DNA from: DASULK01 sp036381835
GTDB lineage: Bacteria > Actinomycetota > Actinomycetes > Mycobacteriales > Micromonosporaceae
Assembly (NCBI GenBank): GCA_036381835.1
Contig: DASVCA010000102.1
Location: 39,074 to 103,073 of the forward strand
Direction: 5' to 3'
DNA: 64,000 nt
How positions within the stretch are numbered: position 1 is the first letter of the stretch; every line of letters begins with the position of its first letter. The translations under genes were made by a program, and so were the position numbers. Under the pieces are notes generated by a model. It was not told the origin of the DNA. It saw nothing but the letters and a program-made list of their open reading frames with translations, and searched no databases. Shown here one piece after another: positions 57,507-64,000 of the stretch.

Positions 57507-58582
57507 CCGGCACCCGGCGGCGACGGCGGTGCGGGCTCGCGGTGCTCGGCGCCGCACTCGTGCTCGCCGCCTGCGCTCCGACCACGGATGCGCCGCCCGC
57601 GTGGCGGGACGCCGCAGCCGACCCGGCTGCGCCGAGCAACCCGCCGAGCCCGAGCGAACCCCCCGAACTGCGCCTGGTCTTCGCCGGGGACGTGCACTTC
57701 ACCGGGCGAACCCTGCCCCTGCTGCGCGACCCGCAGACCGCGTTCGGGGACATCGCGGCGACATTGGCCGACGGTGACCTGACCATCCTCAACCTGGAGA
57801 CCGCCGTCACCGAGCGTGGCACCCCGCAACCGAAGCGTTACCACTTCCGAGCGCCGGCCACCGCCTACGACGCGCTGCGCGCCGCCGGGGTCGACGCCGT
57901 GTCCCTCGCCAACAACCACACCCTCGACTACGGCCAGGTGGGTCTGCTCGACACGCTCGACTCGGCGCGGGCGGCCGACTTCCCGGTGTTCGGTGCCGGG
58001 CGTGACGCGGATGAGGCGTACGCCCCGTGGCTTGCCACCGTGCACGGGGTGCGGATCGCCGTGCTCGGCATGTCGCAGGTGCACGACCTGGCCGAACGTT
58101 GGAAGGCGACCCCGACCCGTCCGGGCATCGCGATGGCCTTCGACACCGAGCGAGCGGCCGCGGCGGTGCGGGCCGCGCGGGGTCAGGCCGACCTGGTGGT
58201 CGTGTTCATGCACTGGGGTATCGAGGGCAACCCCTGCCCGAGCGGGGAGATGAAGGCCTTCGCGGCCCTGCTGGCCGATGCGGGCGCGGACATCGTGGTC
58301 GGCACCCACGCGCACCTCCTGCTCGGCGACGGCTGGCTCGGTCGGATGTACGTCCACTACGGCCTCGGCAACTTCCTCTGGTACGGGTCATCGCGCAGCA
58401 CCGACTCCGGGGTGCTGCGGCTGACCGTTCGGGGACGGGAGGCCGTGCACGTCGATTTTCTGCCGGCCACGGTTTCCGGAACCGGGCAGCCGGTGCTGGT
58501 CGGCGGCCGCGTGAAAGAGGCGATCCAGGACCGGCTGGAGCGGGCCCGCCGCTGTGCCGGGCTCAGCCCGTCACCGGCCTGA
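57503..58582 (+). CDS. CapA-family lipoprotein
   Basis: 359-aa exported metallophosphatase-like protein. The signal peptide CGLAVLGAALVLAACAP ends in an LAAC lipobox. After a Pro-rich spacer the CapA/PgsA-type domain starts at LRLVFAGDVHFTGRTLPLL and continues with ILNLETAVTERGTPQPKRYH, VDAVSLANNHTLDYGQVGL, VVVFMHWGIEGNPCPSGEMK and IVVGTHAHLLLGDGWLGRMY. In poly-gamma-glutamate systems CapA is needed for polymer export, but no capB/C genes are present, so its substrate here is open. GTG start overlapping the HIT stop. Confidence 0.9.
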   Translation: MTGTRRRRRCGLAVLGAALVLAACAPTTDAPPAWRDAAADPAAPSNPPSPSEPPELRLVFAGDVHFTGRTLPLLRDPQTAFGDIAATLADGDLTILNLETAVTERGTPQPKRYHFRAPATAYDALRAAGVDAVSLANNHTLDYGQVGLLDTLDSARAADFPVFGAGRDADEAYAPWLATVHGVRIAVLGMSQVHDLAERWKATPTRPGIAMAFDTERAAAAVRAARGQADLVVVFMHWGIEGNPCPSGEMKAFAALLADAGADIVVGTHAHLLLGDGWLGRMYVHYGLGNFLWYGSSRSTDSGVLRLTVRGREAVHVDFLPATVSGTGQPVLVGGRVKEAIQDRLERARRCAGLSPSPA

Positions 58583-58593
58583 ACGGTCCCCGG

Positions 58594-60750
58594 CTACCCG
58601 GCGGCGTGCCCCCGGCGAAGCTGCTCGGCCAACTGGGCGGGCACCGGCTCGTAGCGGGCGAACGCGCGGCGGAAGGTACCGGCCCCGGAGGTCATCGAGC
58701 GCAGATCGATCGCGTACCGGAGCAGCTCGGTCGCGGGAACCTCGGCCCGCACCAGCGTCCGGGCCACCCCGGCCGGATCCGGTTCGGTGCCGAGCACCCG
58801 ACCCCGCCGGCCCGACAGGTCGCTCAGCACGGCACCGACGAGGTGGTCCGGGACTTGGATCACCACCTCGTCGACCGGTTCCAGCAGCACCACCTGGCCT
58901 TTCTCCGCCGCGTCCCGCAGGGCCAGGGCACCGGCGGTCTGGAACGCCGCGTCGGAGGAGTCGACGCTGTGCGCCTTACCGTCGACGAGGGTCACCCGGA
59001 CGTCAACCACCGGGAATCCGGCGATCAGCCCGCGCTCCATCTGCGCGCGTACGCCCTTCTCCACCGATGGGATGTAGTTGTGTGGCACCGCCCCACCGAC
59101 GACCTTGTCGACGAATTCGAAACCGGCTCCGCGCGGCAGCGGATCGACCTCGATGTCGCAGACGGCGTACTGGCCGTGGCCGCCGGTCTGCTTCACATGG
59201 CGGCCGTGTCCCTTCGCGCTCCCGGCGAAGGTCTCTCGTAGGCCGACCCGCACCGGTTCGGTGTCGACCTCGATCCCGCCGGTGCGCAGCCGTTCCAGCG
59301 CCACGTCTGCGTGCGCCTCGCCCATGCACCACAGCACCGTCTGGCGTGTCTCCGGATCGCGTTCCAGGCGCAGCGTCGGATCGCCGGCCACCAACCGGGA
59401 CAGATTTCTGGCCAGGGTGTCTTCGTCCGCGCGGCTGCGCGCCACCACCGCGACCGGCAGTTGCGGCTCCGGCATCTCCCACGGGGTGACGAGGAGCGGG
59501 TCCTCCTTCGCGGAGATGGTGTCGCCGGTCTCGGCGCTGCCTGACTTGGTGATGGCGCAGATGTCGCCGGCGATGGCGGCCGGCGCTTCGCGCAGCCCAG
59601 CGCCCAGGGGCATGTAGATGTGGGCGATGCGCTCGTCGGCGTCGTGGTCGGGGTGGCCCCGTTCGGCCATGCCGTGCCCCGCGATGTGCACGGTCTGGTC
59701 CGGCCGCAGCGTACCGGAGAAGACGCGGACCAGCGATACCCGCCCCACGTGTCGATCCGTCGTGGTTCGGACCACCTCGGCGACCAGGGGCCCGGTGGGG
59801 TCGCAGGTCAACGGCGGCAGGGGCGCGCCGTCCAGACGGGTCACCGCGGGCAATTCGTGCTCGAGTGGCGAGGGGAACGCCGAGGTCAGCAGCTCGAGGA
59901 GAGCGTCGAGGCCGAGTTCGGTGACCGCGCACACCGGTAGCACGGGGTGGAAGTGGCCCCGGGCGACGGCTCGCTGCAGATCGGTCATGAGCAGTTCCGC
60001 CTCGATCTGCTCGCCGGCGAGGTAGCGGTCCATCAGGGTCTCGTCTTCGCTCTCCGCGATGACGCCCTCGATCAACTCGTCGCGCGCGTCGGCGATGGCC
60101 GACAGGTGTTCGGGGTCGGCCTCGCGCACCACCGGAGGCAGGCCCGAGGAGTAGTCGAAGACCCGCCGGCTGATCAGATCGACGAGCCCCGCGACGGTCT
60201 CCCCGTCGTCGGCGAACATGGGCAGCCAGGCGGGCAGCACGTTGTCGCCGAACACCCGCTGGCACAGCGCGACCGCTTCGTCGAAGTCCGCCCGAGGATG
60301 ATCGAGACGGGATACCGCGACCGCTCGGGGCATGCCGACCGTGGCGCACTCCTCCCAGAGCGCTGCGGTTGCCGCGTCCATGCCGTCCACGGCCGAGACC
60401 ACGAACAGTGCGGCATCGGCGGCGCGTAGACCGGCTCGTAGTTCGCCGACGAAATCGGCGTATCCGGGGGTGTCGAGCAGGTTCACCTTGACACCGCGGT
60501 ACCGCAGCGGAGCACAGGTGAGGCTGACCGACCGCTGCTGCCGGATCGCGACCGGGTCATGATCGCAGACAGTGTTGCCGTCCCCGACGGTGCCCGCACG
60601 GTCGATCGTGCCGGTGGCGGCGAGCAACGCTTCGACGAGTGTGGTCTTGCCGGCACCGGAGTGGCCGACGACGGCCACGTTGCGAATTCTTGCGGGGGAG
60701 TCGACCATGGGTGCGGCCCCGACCCCCTTCTCCTGGTTCTTCTGTCCCAC
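58594..60750 (-). CDS. elongation factor G-like protein (EF-G2/FusA2 type)
   Basis: 718-aa translational GTPase-like protein. G1 is VVGHSGAGKTTLVEALLAAT (near 20), G3 LLDTPGYADFVGEL. The usual G4 NKxD reads SRLD (AVAVSRLDHPRADFDEAV), a known departure in this paralogue group. EF-G domains II-V follow, including GAVPHNYIPSVEKGVRAQME and RRGRVLGTEPD. It lacks the length and motifs of housekeeping EF-G; its role is unknown, perhaps ribosome rescue or hibernation. GTG 60750 follows GGAGGTG. It lies on the opposite strand within the otherwise conserved thrS-pimA neighbourhood. Confidence 0.92.
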   Translation of the reverse strand: MGQKNQEKGVGAAPMVDSPARIRNVAVVGHSGAGKTTLVEALLAATGTIDRAGTVGDGNTVCDHDPVAIRQQRSVSLTCAPLRYRGVKVNLLDTPGYADFVGELRAGLRAADAALFVVSAVDGMDAATAALWEECATVGMPRAVAVSRLDHPRADFDEAVALCQRVFGDNVLPAWLPMFADDGETVAGLVDLISRRVFDYSSGLPPVVREADPEHLSAIADARDELIEGVIAESEDETLMDRYLAGEQIEAELLMTDLQRAVARGHFHPVLPVCAVTELGLDALLELLTSAFPSPLEHELPAVTRLDGAPLPPLTCDPTGPLVAEVVRTTTDRHVGRVSLVRVFSGTLRPDQTVHIAGHGMAERGHPDHDADERIAHIYMPLGAGLREAPAAIAGDICAITKSGSAETGDTISAKEDPLLVTPWEMPEPQLPVAVVARSRADEDTLARNLSRLVAGDPTLRLERDPETRQTVLWCMGEAHADVALERLRTGGIEVDTEPVRVGLRETFAGSAKGHGRHVKQTGGHGQYAVCDIEVDPLPRGAGFEFVDKVVGGAVPHNYIPSVEKGVRAQMERGLIAGFPVVDVRVTLVDGKAHSVDSSDAAFQTAGALALRDAAEKGQVVLLEPVDEVVIQVPDHLVGAVLSDLSGRRGRVLGTEPDPAGVARTLVRAEVPATELLRYAIDLRSMTSGAGTFRRAFARYEPVPAQLAEQLRRGHAAG

Positions 60751-60932
60751 GGGGCACCTCCCGATGGCTGGGGGGCGACGGTCGAAGCACCCATGTCGCC
60801 GCGGTGTCTCCTCGATCTCACACCCGGTCGCGGCCCGCACACAAGTCCGTGACCGGTTCGAAGTGGGCGACAACCCGTCGTGCCGCCCCGGACGCGCACT
60901 GTCGTGGGCCGGACCGTTATCGTGGGACCGCC

Positions 60933-61562
60933 ATGGCGAAGATCTTCAGAGTGTCGGTCCGCGCGGCGGTGACCCGCGTTGTCGAGCCGGTGGCCCGCGG
61001 ACTGCTGAACCTCGGGGTGTCCCCGAACACCGTTACCGTCGTGGGCGCCGCCGGGGTGCTCGTCGGGGCGCTCGGCTTCGGCGCCCGGGGACACCTGGTG
61101 CCCGCGGCCCTGATCACCGCATTCTTCGCGCTGACGGACCTGCTCGACGGCACGATGGCGCGCCTTCGCGGTGGCTCCACCCGGTTCGGCGCGTTCCTCG
61201 ACTCCAGCCTCGACCGGATCGCCGACGGAGCGATCTTCGGCGCGGTCGCGTACTGGCTCGCCACCCGGCAGGACCGGTGGGGCCTCGTCGCGGCGCTGCT
61301 CTGTCTGGTCACCGGCCAGGTGGTCTCCTACGTGAAGGCGCGCGCCGAAGGGCTGGGAATGCGCTGCGACGTCGGTCTCGTCGAGCGGCCGGAGCGGCTG
61401 CTCACGATCGGCGTCGGCGCCCTGTTGACCGGAGCGTTCGGCGTCACCTGGGGGCTCACCGCGACGCTCTGGGTGCTGGCCGTGCTGTCCCTGATCACGG
61501 TCGGACAGCGAGTCCGCCACGTCTACCGCCAGGCCCAGCCGGCACCGAGTTCGTCGCGCTGA
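60933..61562 (+). CDS. pgsA: phosphatidylinositol phosphate synthase (CDP-alcohol phosphatidyltransferase)
   Basis: 209-aa membrane enzyme with about six helices. The CDP-alcohol signature D-x2-D-G-x2-A-R-x8-G-x3-D-x3-D is complete (DLLDGTMARLRGGSTRFGAF, then LDSSLDR) near residues 69-95. By position next to the PIM acyltransferase and pimA it should make phosphatidylinositol phosphate from CDP-diacylglycerol and inositol phosphate. No clear ribosome site precedes the ATG. First gene of the PIM operon. Confidence 0.92.
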   Translation: MAKIFRVSVRAAVTRVVEPVARGLLNLGVSPNTVTVVGAAGVLVGALGFGARGHLVPAALITAFFALTDLLDGTMARLRGGSTRFGAFLDSSLDRIADGAIFGAVAYWLATRQDRWGLVAALLCLVTGQVVSYVKARAEGLGMRCDVGLVERPERLLTIGVGALLTGAFGVTWGLTATLWVLAVLSLITVGQRVRHVYRQAQPAPSSSR

Positions 61563-61601
61563 CCGGATCGCGGCGACCTGCGGCGGAACGGGGTGGGTGT
61601 T

Positions 61602-62537
61602 GTGAACCTGACCGAACTCGGTTATGTGGCCGGTTGGCGGCTGGTACGGGCCCTGCCTCGCCCGGTCGCCGCGGCAGTCTTTCGGGCCGGTGCCGATTAC
61701 GCCCACCTGCGGCGGGGTAGGGGCGCCCGGCGGCTGGCGGGCAATCTGCGCCGCGTGGTCGGCGATATGCCCCCGGAACGCTTCGAGGCGTTGGTTCGTC
61801 GGGGCCTGCGCTCCTACGCCCGGTACTGGATGGAGGCCTTCCGGCTGCCGTCGCTGTCGCAGGCACAACTGCTGGAGGCCTTCCGGCTCGAGAACGAAGA
61901 GGTGCTCGCCCGGGAGGTGGCGGCGGGCCGGGGTGTGGTGGTCGCGTTGCCGCATGCCGGCAACTGGGACGCGGCCGGCGCCTGGGTGGCTGCCAAGGGC
62001 TGGCGGCTGACCACGGTGGTCGAGCGACTGCGGCCGGAGGGCGTCTACGAGCGCTTCGTCGCGTTCCGCGAACGACTCGGCATGGAGGTCATCCCGCTGA
62101 CCGGTGGTGCCCAACCGCCGTTCAACCTGCTCGCCGACCGCATCGGCGAAGGGCATGTCGTTCCGCTGCTGGCCGACCGGGACCTGTCGAGCCGTGGCGT
62201 GGATGTGACGTTCTTCGGCGGTCACGCCCGAATGCCGGCCGGCCCGGCGCTGCTTGCCTTGCGCACCGGAGCGCCCCTATACGTGGCGTCGATGTGGTAC
62301 GAACCGGATGCGGCGTGTGCACGCCTGGAGGGGCCGTTGGCGGTGCCCGACCCGGACAGCGGTCCGTTCGAGCACCGGGTGCGGGTATTGACGCAACGGG
62401 TCGCCGACGCACTTGCGGTCGGCATCGCCCGCCACCCCCAGGACTGGCACATGTTGCAGCGGGTGTGGTTGGACCCGCCCGCGGACAGACCGGTGGCCGC
62501 GGGCGCGACACCGCCGGTCGAGCCGCCGGCGGTCTGA
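61602..62537 (+). CDS. phosphatidylinositol mannoside acyltransferase
   Basis: 311-aa LPLAT/HtrB-like acyltransferase. The catalytic H-x4-D motif is in VALPHAGNWDAAGAWVAA (about 119), with FGGHARMPAGPALLALRTGA (about 205) and RHPQDWHMLQRVW near the C-terminus, all typical of this family. It acylates the mannose of PIM at the cytosolic membrane face. Start chosen at GTG 61602 after GGGGTGGG; GTG 61593 would add three residues. Sits between pgsA and pimA in the conserved order. Confidence 0.92.
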   Translation: MNLTELGYVAGWRLVRALPRPVAAAVFRAGADYAHLRRGRGARRLAGNLRRVVGDMPPERFEALVRRGLRSYARYWMEAFRLPSLSQAQLLEAFRLENEEVLAREVAAGRGVVVALPHAGNWDAAGAWVAAKGWRLTTVVERLRPEGVYERFVAFRERLGMEVIPLTGGAQPPFNLLADRIGEGHVVPLLADRDLSSRGVDVTFFGGHARMPAGPALLALRTGAPLYVASMWYEPDAACARLEGPLAVPDPDSGPFEHRVRVLTQRVADALAVGIARHPQDWHMLQRVWLDPPADRPVAAGATPPVEPPAV

Positions 62538-62552
62538 GCGAGAGGTACGGGG

Positions 62553-63716
62553 ATGCGCGTCGGCATTGTGTGCCCGTACTCCTTCGACGTTCCGGGCGGG
62601 GTGCAGAACCATGTGATGGAACTCGCCGAGGCGCTGCTCGGCCTCGGACACGAGGTCAGCGTGCTGGCACCCGCAGACGGGGACGCCCCGCTGCCGCCGT
62701 ACGTCGTCTCGGCCGGACGGTCGGTGCCGGTGCCCTTCAACGGCTCGGTCGCCCGGGTCAGCTTCGGGCCGGTGGCCACCGCCCGGGTCCGCCGCTGGCT
62801 GGCCCGCGGGGACTTCGACGTCCTGCACGTACATGAGCCGATCACCCTCAGCCTGTCGATGCTCGCGGTGCTCTCCGCCCGTGGCCCGGTGGTCGCCACC
62901 TTCCACACCGCCCTCACCCGCTCCCGGGCGCTGGCCGCCGCCCAGGGCGCTCTCCAACTCGTGCTGGAGCGGCTGACCGCCCGGATCGCGGTGAGCGAGG
63001 TGGCCCGTAAGGTGCAGGTCGAGCATCTCGACGGGGGCGCGGTGGAGATCCCGAACGGGGTGGCGGTGGCCAGATTCGCCGGTGCGCAGCCGCTGCCCGG
63101 CTGGCCGGGGCACTGCGCGCCGGGCGAGGGCGGCGTACTGGGATTCCTGGGCCGGTTCACCGAGCAGCGCAAGGGTTTTCCCGTGCTCCGCGACGCCTTC
63201 GTCGAACTGGCACCGCGTCGCCCGGGACTGCGTCTGCTGGTCGCCGGCCCGGGCGACGCAGCCGACCTCTACAGCGGGGTGCCCCACGGGCTGCGGGATC
63301 GGATCGTCTATCTCGGGCGCGTCTCGGAGGACGACAAGGCACGCATGCTGCGCAGCGTGGACCTGTATGTGGCACCCAACCTGGGCGGCGAGTCGTTCGG
63401 GATGATCCTCACCGAGGCGATGGCCGCGGGCACCCCCGTCGTGGCCAGCGATCTCGACGCCTTCCGGCGGGTCCTGGACGGGGGGCGCGCCGGACAGCTG
63501 TTCCGCACCGGGGATGCGTCGGACCTCGCCCGGACCCTGGTCCCGCTGCTCGACGATGCGCAGCGTCGCGCGGAACTCGCCGCGCGCGGACGGGAGACCG
63601 TCGCCGCGTACGACTGGCCGGTGGTGGCTCGACGGGTGCTCGAGGTGTACGCCACCGCGATCGAGGCCGCCAGCGGCCGGGTGATCGACGAGGAATGGGT
63701 CGAGCCGCGGGTCTGA
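62553..63716 (+). CDS. pimA: phosphatidylinositol alpha-mannosyltransferase
   Basis: 387-aa GT4 enzyme. N-terminal MRVGIVCPYSFDVPGGVQNH (the GGVQ loop is diagnostic), DVLHVHEPITLSLSMLAVLS with VATFHTALTRSRAL, then IPNGVAVARFAG, LGFLGRFTEQRKGFPVLRDA and ESFGMILTEAMAAGTPVVAS (EX7E). It adds the first mannose from GDP-mannose to phosphatidylinositol. ATG 62553 with GAGAGGTACGGGG. Third gene of the PIM operon; the acyltransferase stop is 15 nt upstream. Confidence 0.95.
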   Translation: MRVGIVCPYSFDVPGGVQNHVMELAEALLGLGHEVSVLAPADGDAPLPPYVVSAGRSVPVPFNGSVARVSFGPVATARVRRWLARGDFDVLHVHEPITLSLSMLAVLSARGPVVATFHTALTRSRALAAAQGALQLVLERLTARIAVSEVARKVQVEHLDGGAVEIPNGVAVARFAGAQPLPGWPGHCAPGEGGVLGFLGRFTEQRKGFPVLRDAFVELAPRRPGLRLLVAGPGDAADLYSGVPHGLRDRIVYLGRVSEDDKARMLRSVDLYVAPNLGGESFGMILTEAMAAGTPVVASDLDAFRRVLDGGRAGQLFRTGDASDLARTLVPLLDDAQRRAELAARGRETVAAYDWPVVARRVLEVYATAIEAASGRVIDEEWVEPRV

Positions 63717-63751
63717 CCTCGGTCGCTGCCCTGACCTGCGGTGCGGTCCCT

Positions 63752-63757
63752 TACGAT
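63752..63757 (+). promoter_or_regulatory. -10 box of a leaderless promoter
   Basis: TACGAT ends 7 nt before the ATG at 63765, so transcription could begin at the start codon. A -35 box is not clear (CTGACC about 15 nt upstream). Confidence 0.35.
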
Positions 63758-63764
63758 GCCGGGC

Positions 63765-64000
63765 ATGTGGTGGGTGGTGGGTGGCACGCTCCTGGTCGTC
63801 CTGCTGGCGGCCTATCTCGGCTGGCTTGCCGCACGGGTCGAGCGGCTGCACCTGCGGGTCGCGTCGGCCGCCCGGGCGCTCGACGCCCACCTGGTGCGGC
63901 GCGCCGCAGCTGCGGCCGTGCTGGCGGAGCAGCGCAATGCGGCGGCCCTCTACGCGGCGGCCCGCGCCGCGCTCGACGCCGGGGAGGAGGAACGGGAGGC
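63765..64000 (+). CDS. membrane-anchored hypothetical protein, cut by window edge
   Basis: At least 78 residues are present and the frame runs off the window. The N-terminus is a membrane helix (MWWVVGGTLLVVLLAAYLGW), followed by an Ala/Arg-rich helical region (LAARVERLHLRVASAARALD, VLAEQRNAAALYAAARAALD) that resembles coiled-coil, LemA-like proteins often found downstream of pimA. No ribosome site; a -10 box 7 nt upstream suggests a leaderless message. Function unknown. Confidence 0.75.
   Translation, partial: MWWVVGGTLLVVLLAAYLGWLAARVERLHLRVASAARALDAHLVRRAAAAAVLAEQRNAAALYAAARAALDAGEEERE

Noticed and set aside
60483..62225. A 580-codon minus-strand frame across pgsA and the PIM acyltransferase
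   Set aside because: It is antisense to two genes with complete catalytic motifs and has no ribosome site.
1..64000. tRNA, rRNA, CRISPR arrays and insertion sequences
   Set aside because: I looked for CCA-like ends with TTCGA loops, regularly spaced repeats and transposase motifs and found none that were convincing; a dedicated RNA scan could still find a small RNA.

Overview
This is a 64 kb stretch of a very GC-rich chromosome (about 70% GC by eye, strong third-position G/C bias) from an actinobacterium. The evidence is a complete phosphatidylinositol-mannoside (PIM) locus next to thrS, an F420-type luciferase-like oxidoreductase, a class F sortase, a PAC2 protein, DUF3618/DUF2795/DUF6343-type small proteins and a SigF-type sigma factor. 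A Micromonosporaceae-like organism fits but is not proven. No rRNA, tRNA, CRISPR array, insertion sequence or prophage was seen; this is core or semi-core chromosome with a few accessory clusters.

Layout. 1-12.8 kb: RNA helicases (HrpA, cut by the left edge, and a DUF3516 helicase coupled to trmB), a DUF559/AbiEi-like gene bracketed by two copies of a 75-bp interrupted palindrome, a sortase F pair, exonuclease III and a PAC2 protein, then a secreted lysozyme-like protein. 12.8-19.1 kb: a CBM35-like surface protein and a tightly coupled five-gene operon (OleA-like thiolase, GT2, acyl-AMP ligase, P450, SDR) that looks like an undescribed beta-lactone/olefin-type lipid pathway. 19.1-27.8 kb: housekeeping and transport genes (aldehyde dehydrogenase, PP2C phosphatase, GPP34, APC permease, GNAT), an Lnt-like protein that has lost two catalytic residues, and a membrane alpha/beta-hydrolase.

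27.9-50.6 kb is the most remarkable part. A SigF/SigB-type sigma factor gene is followed by at least nine promoters of the form GTTT or GGTT, 15-16 nt, then GGG(T/A/C)A(T/G); a tenth, weaker one lies at 19.1 kb. Six of the ten lie only 8-10 nt before the start codon, implying leaderless or nearly leaderless messages. They precede a pore-like membrane protein, a 42-aa membrane peptide, DUF2795, an aldehyde dehydrogenase, a phytoene-desaturase-like flavoprotein, a PPM synthase operon, a holin/DUF3618/DUF4235 membrane operon and an eight-gene ADP-heptose-type glycan cluster (GmhB-GT9 fusion, two GT4-like enzymes, GmhA, HldE, SDR, GT9, topoisomerase IB). I read this as a general-stress regulon island devoted to the cell envelope.

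50.6-64 kb: a cold-shock gene with a structured leader, a methyltransferase plus adenosine deaminase pair, a two-component system, and thrS - HIT - CapA lipoprotein, a divergent EF-G-like gene, then pgsA - PIM acyltransferase - pimA. The last block follows the conserved mycobacterial order (thrS, HIT, pgsA, acyltransferase, pimA) with CapA and the EF-G-like gene inserted. The window ends inside a small membrane protein.
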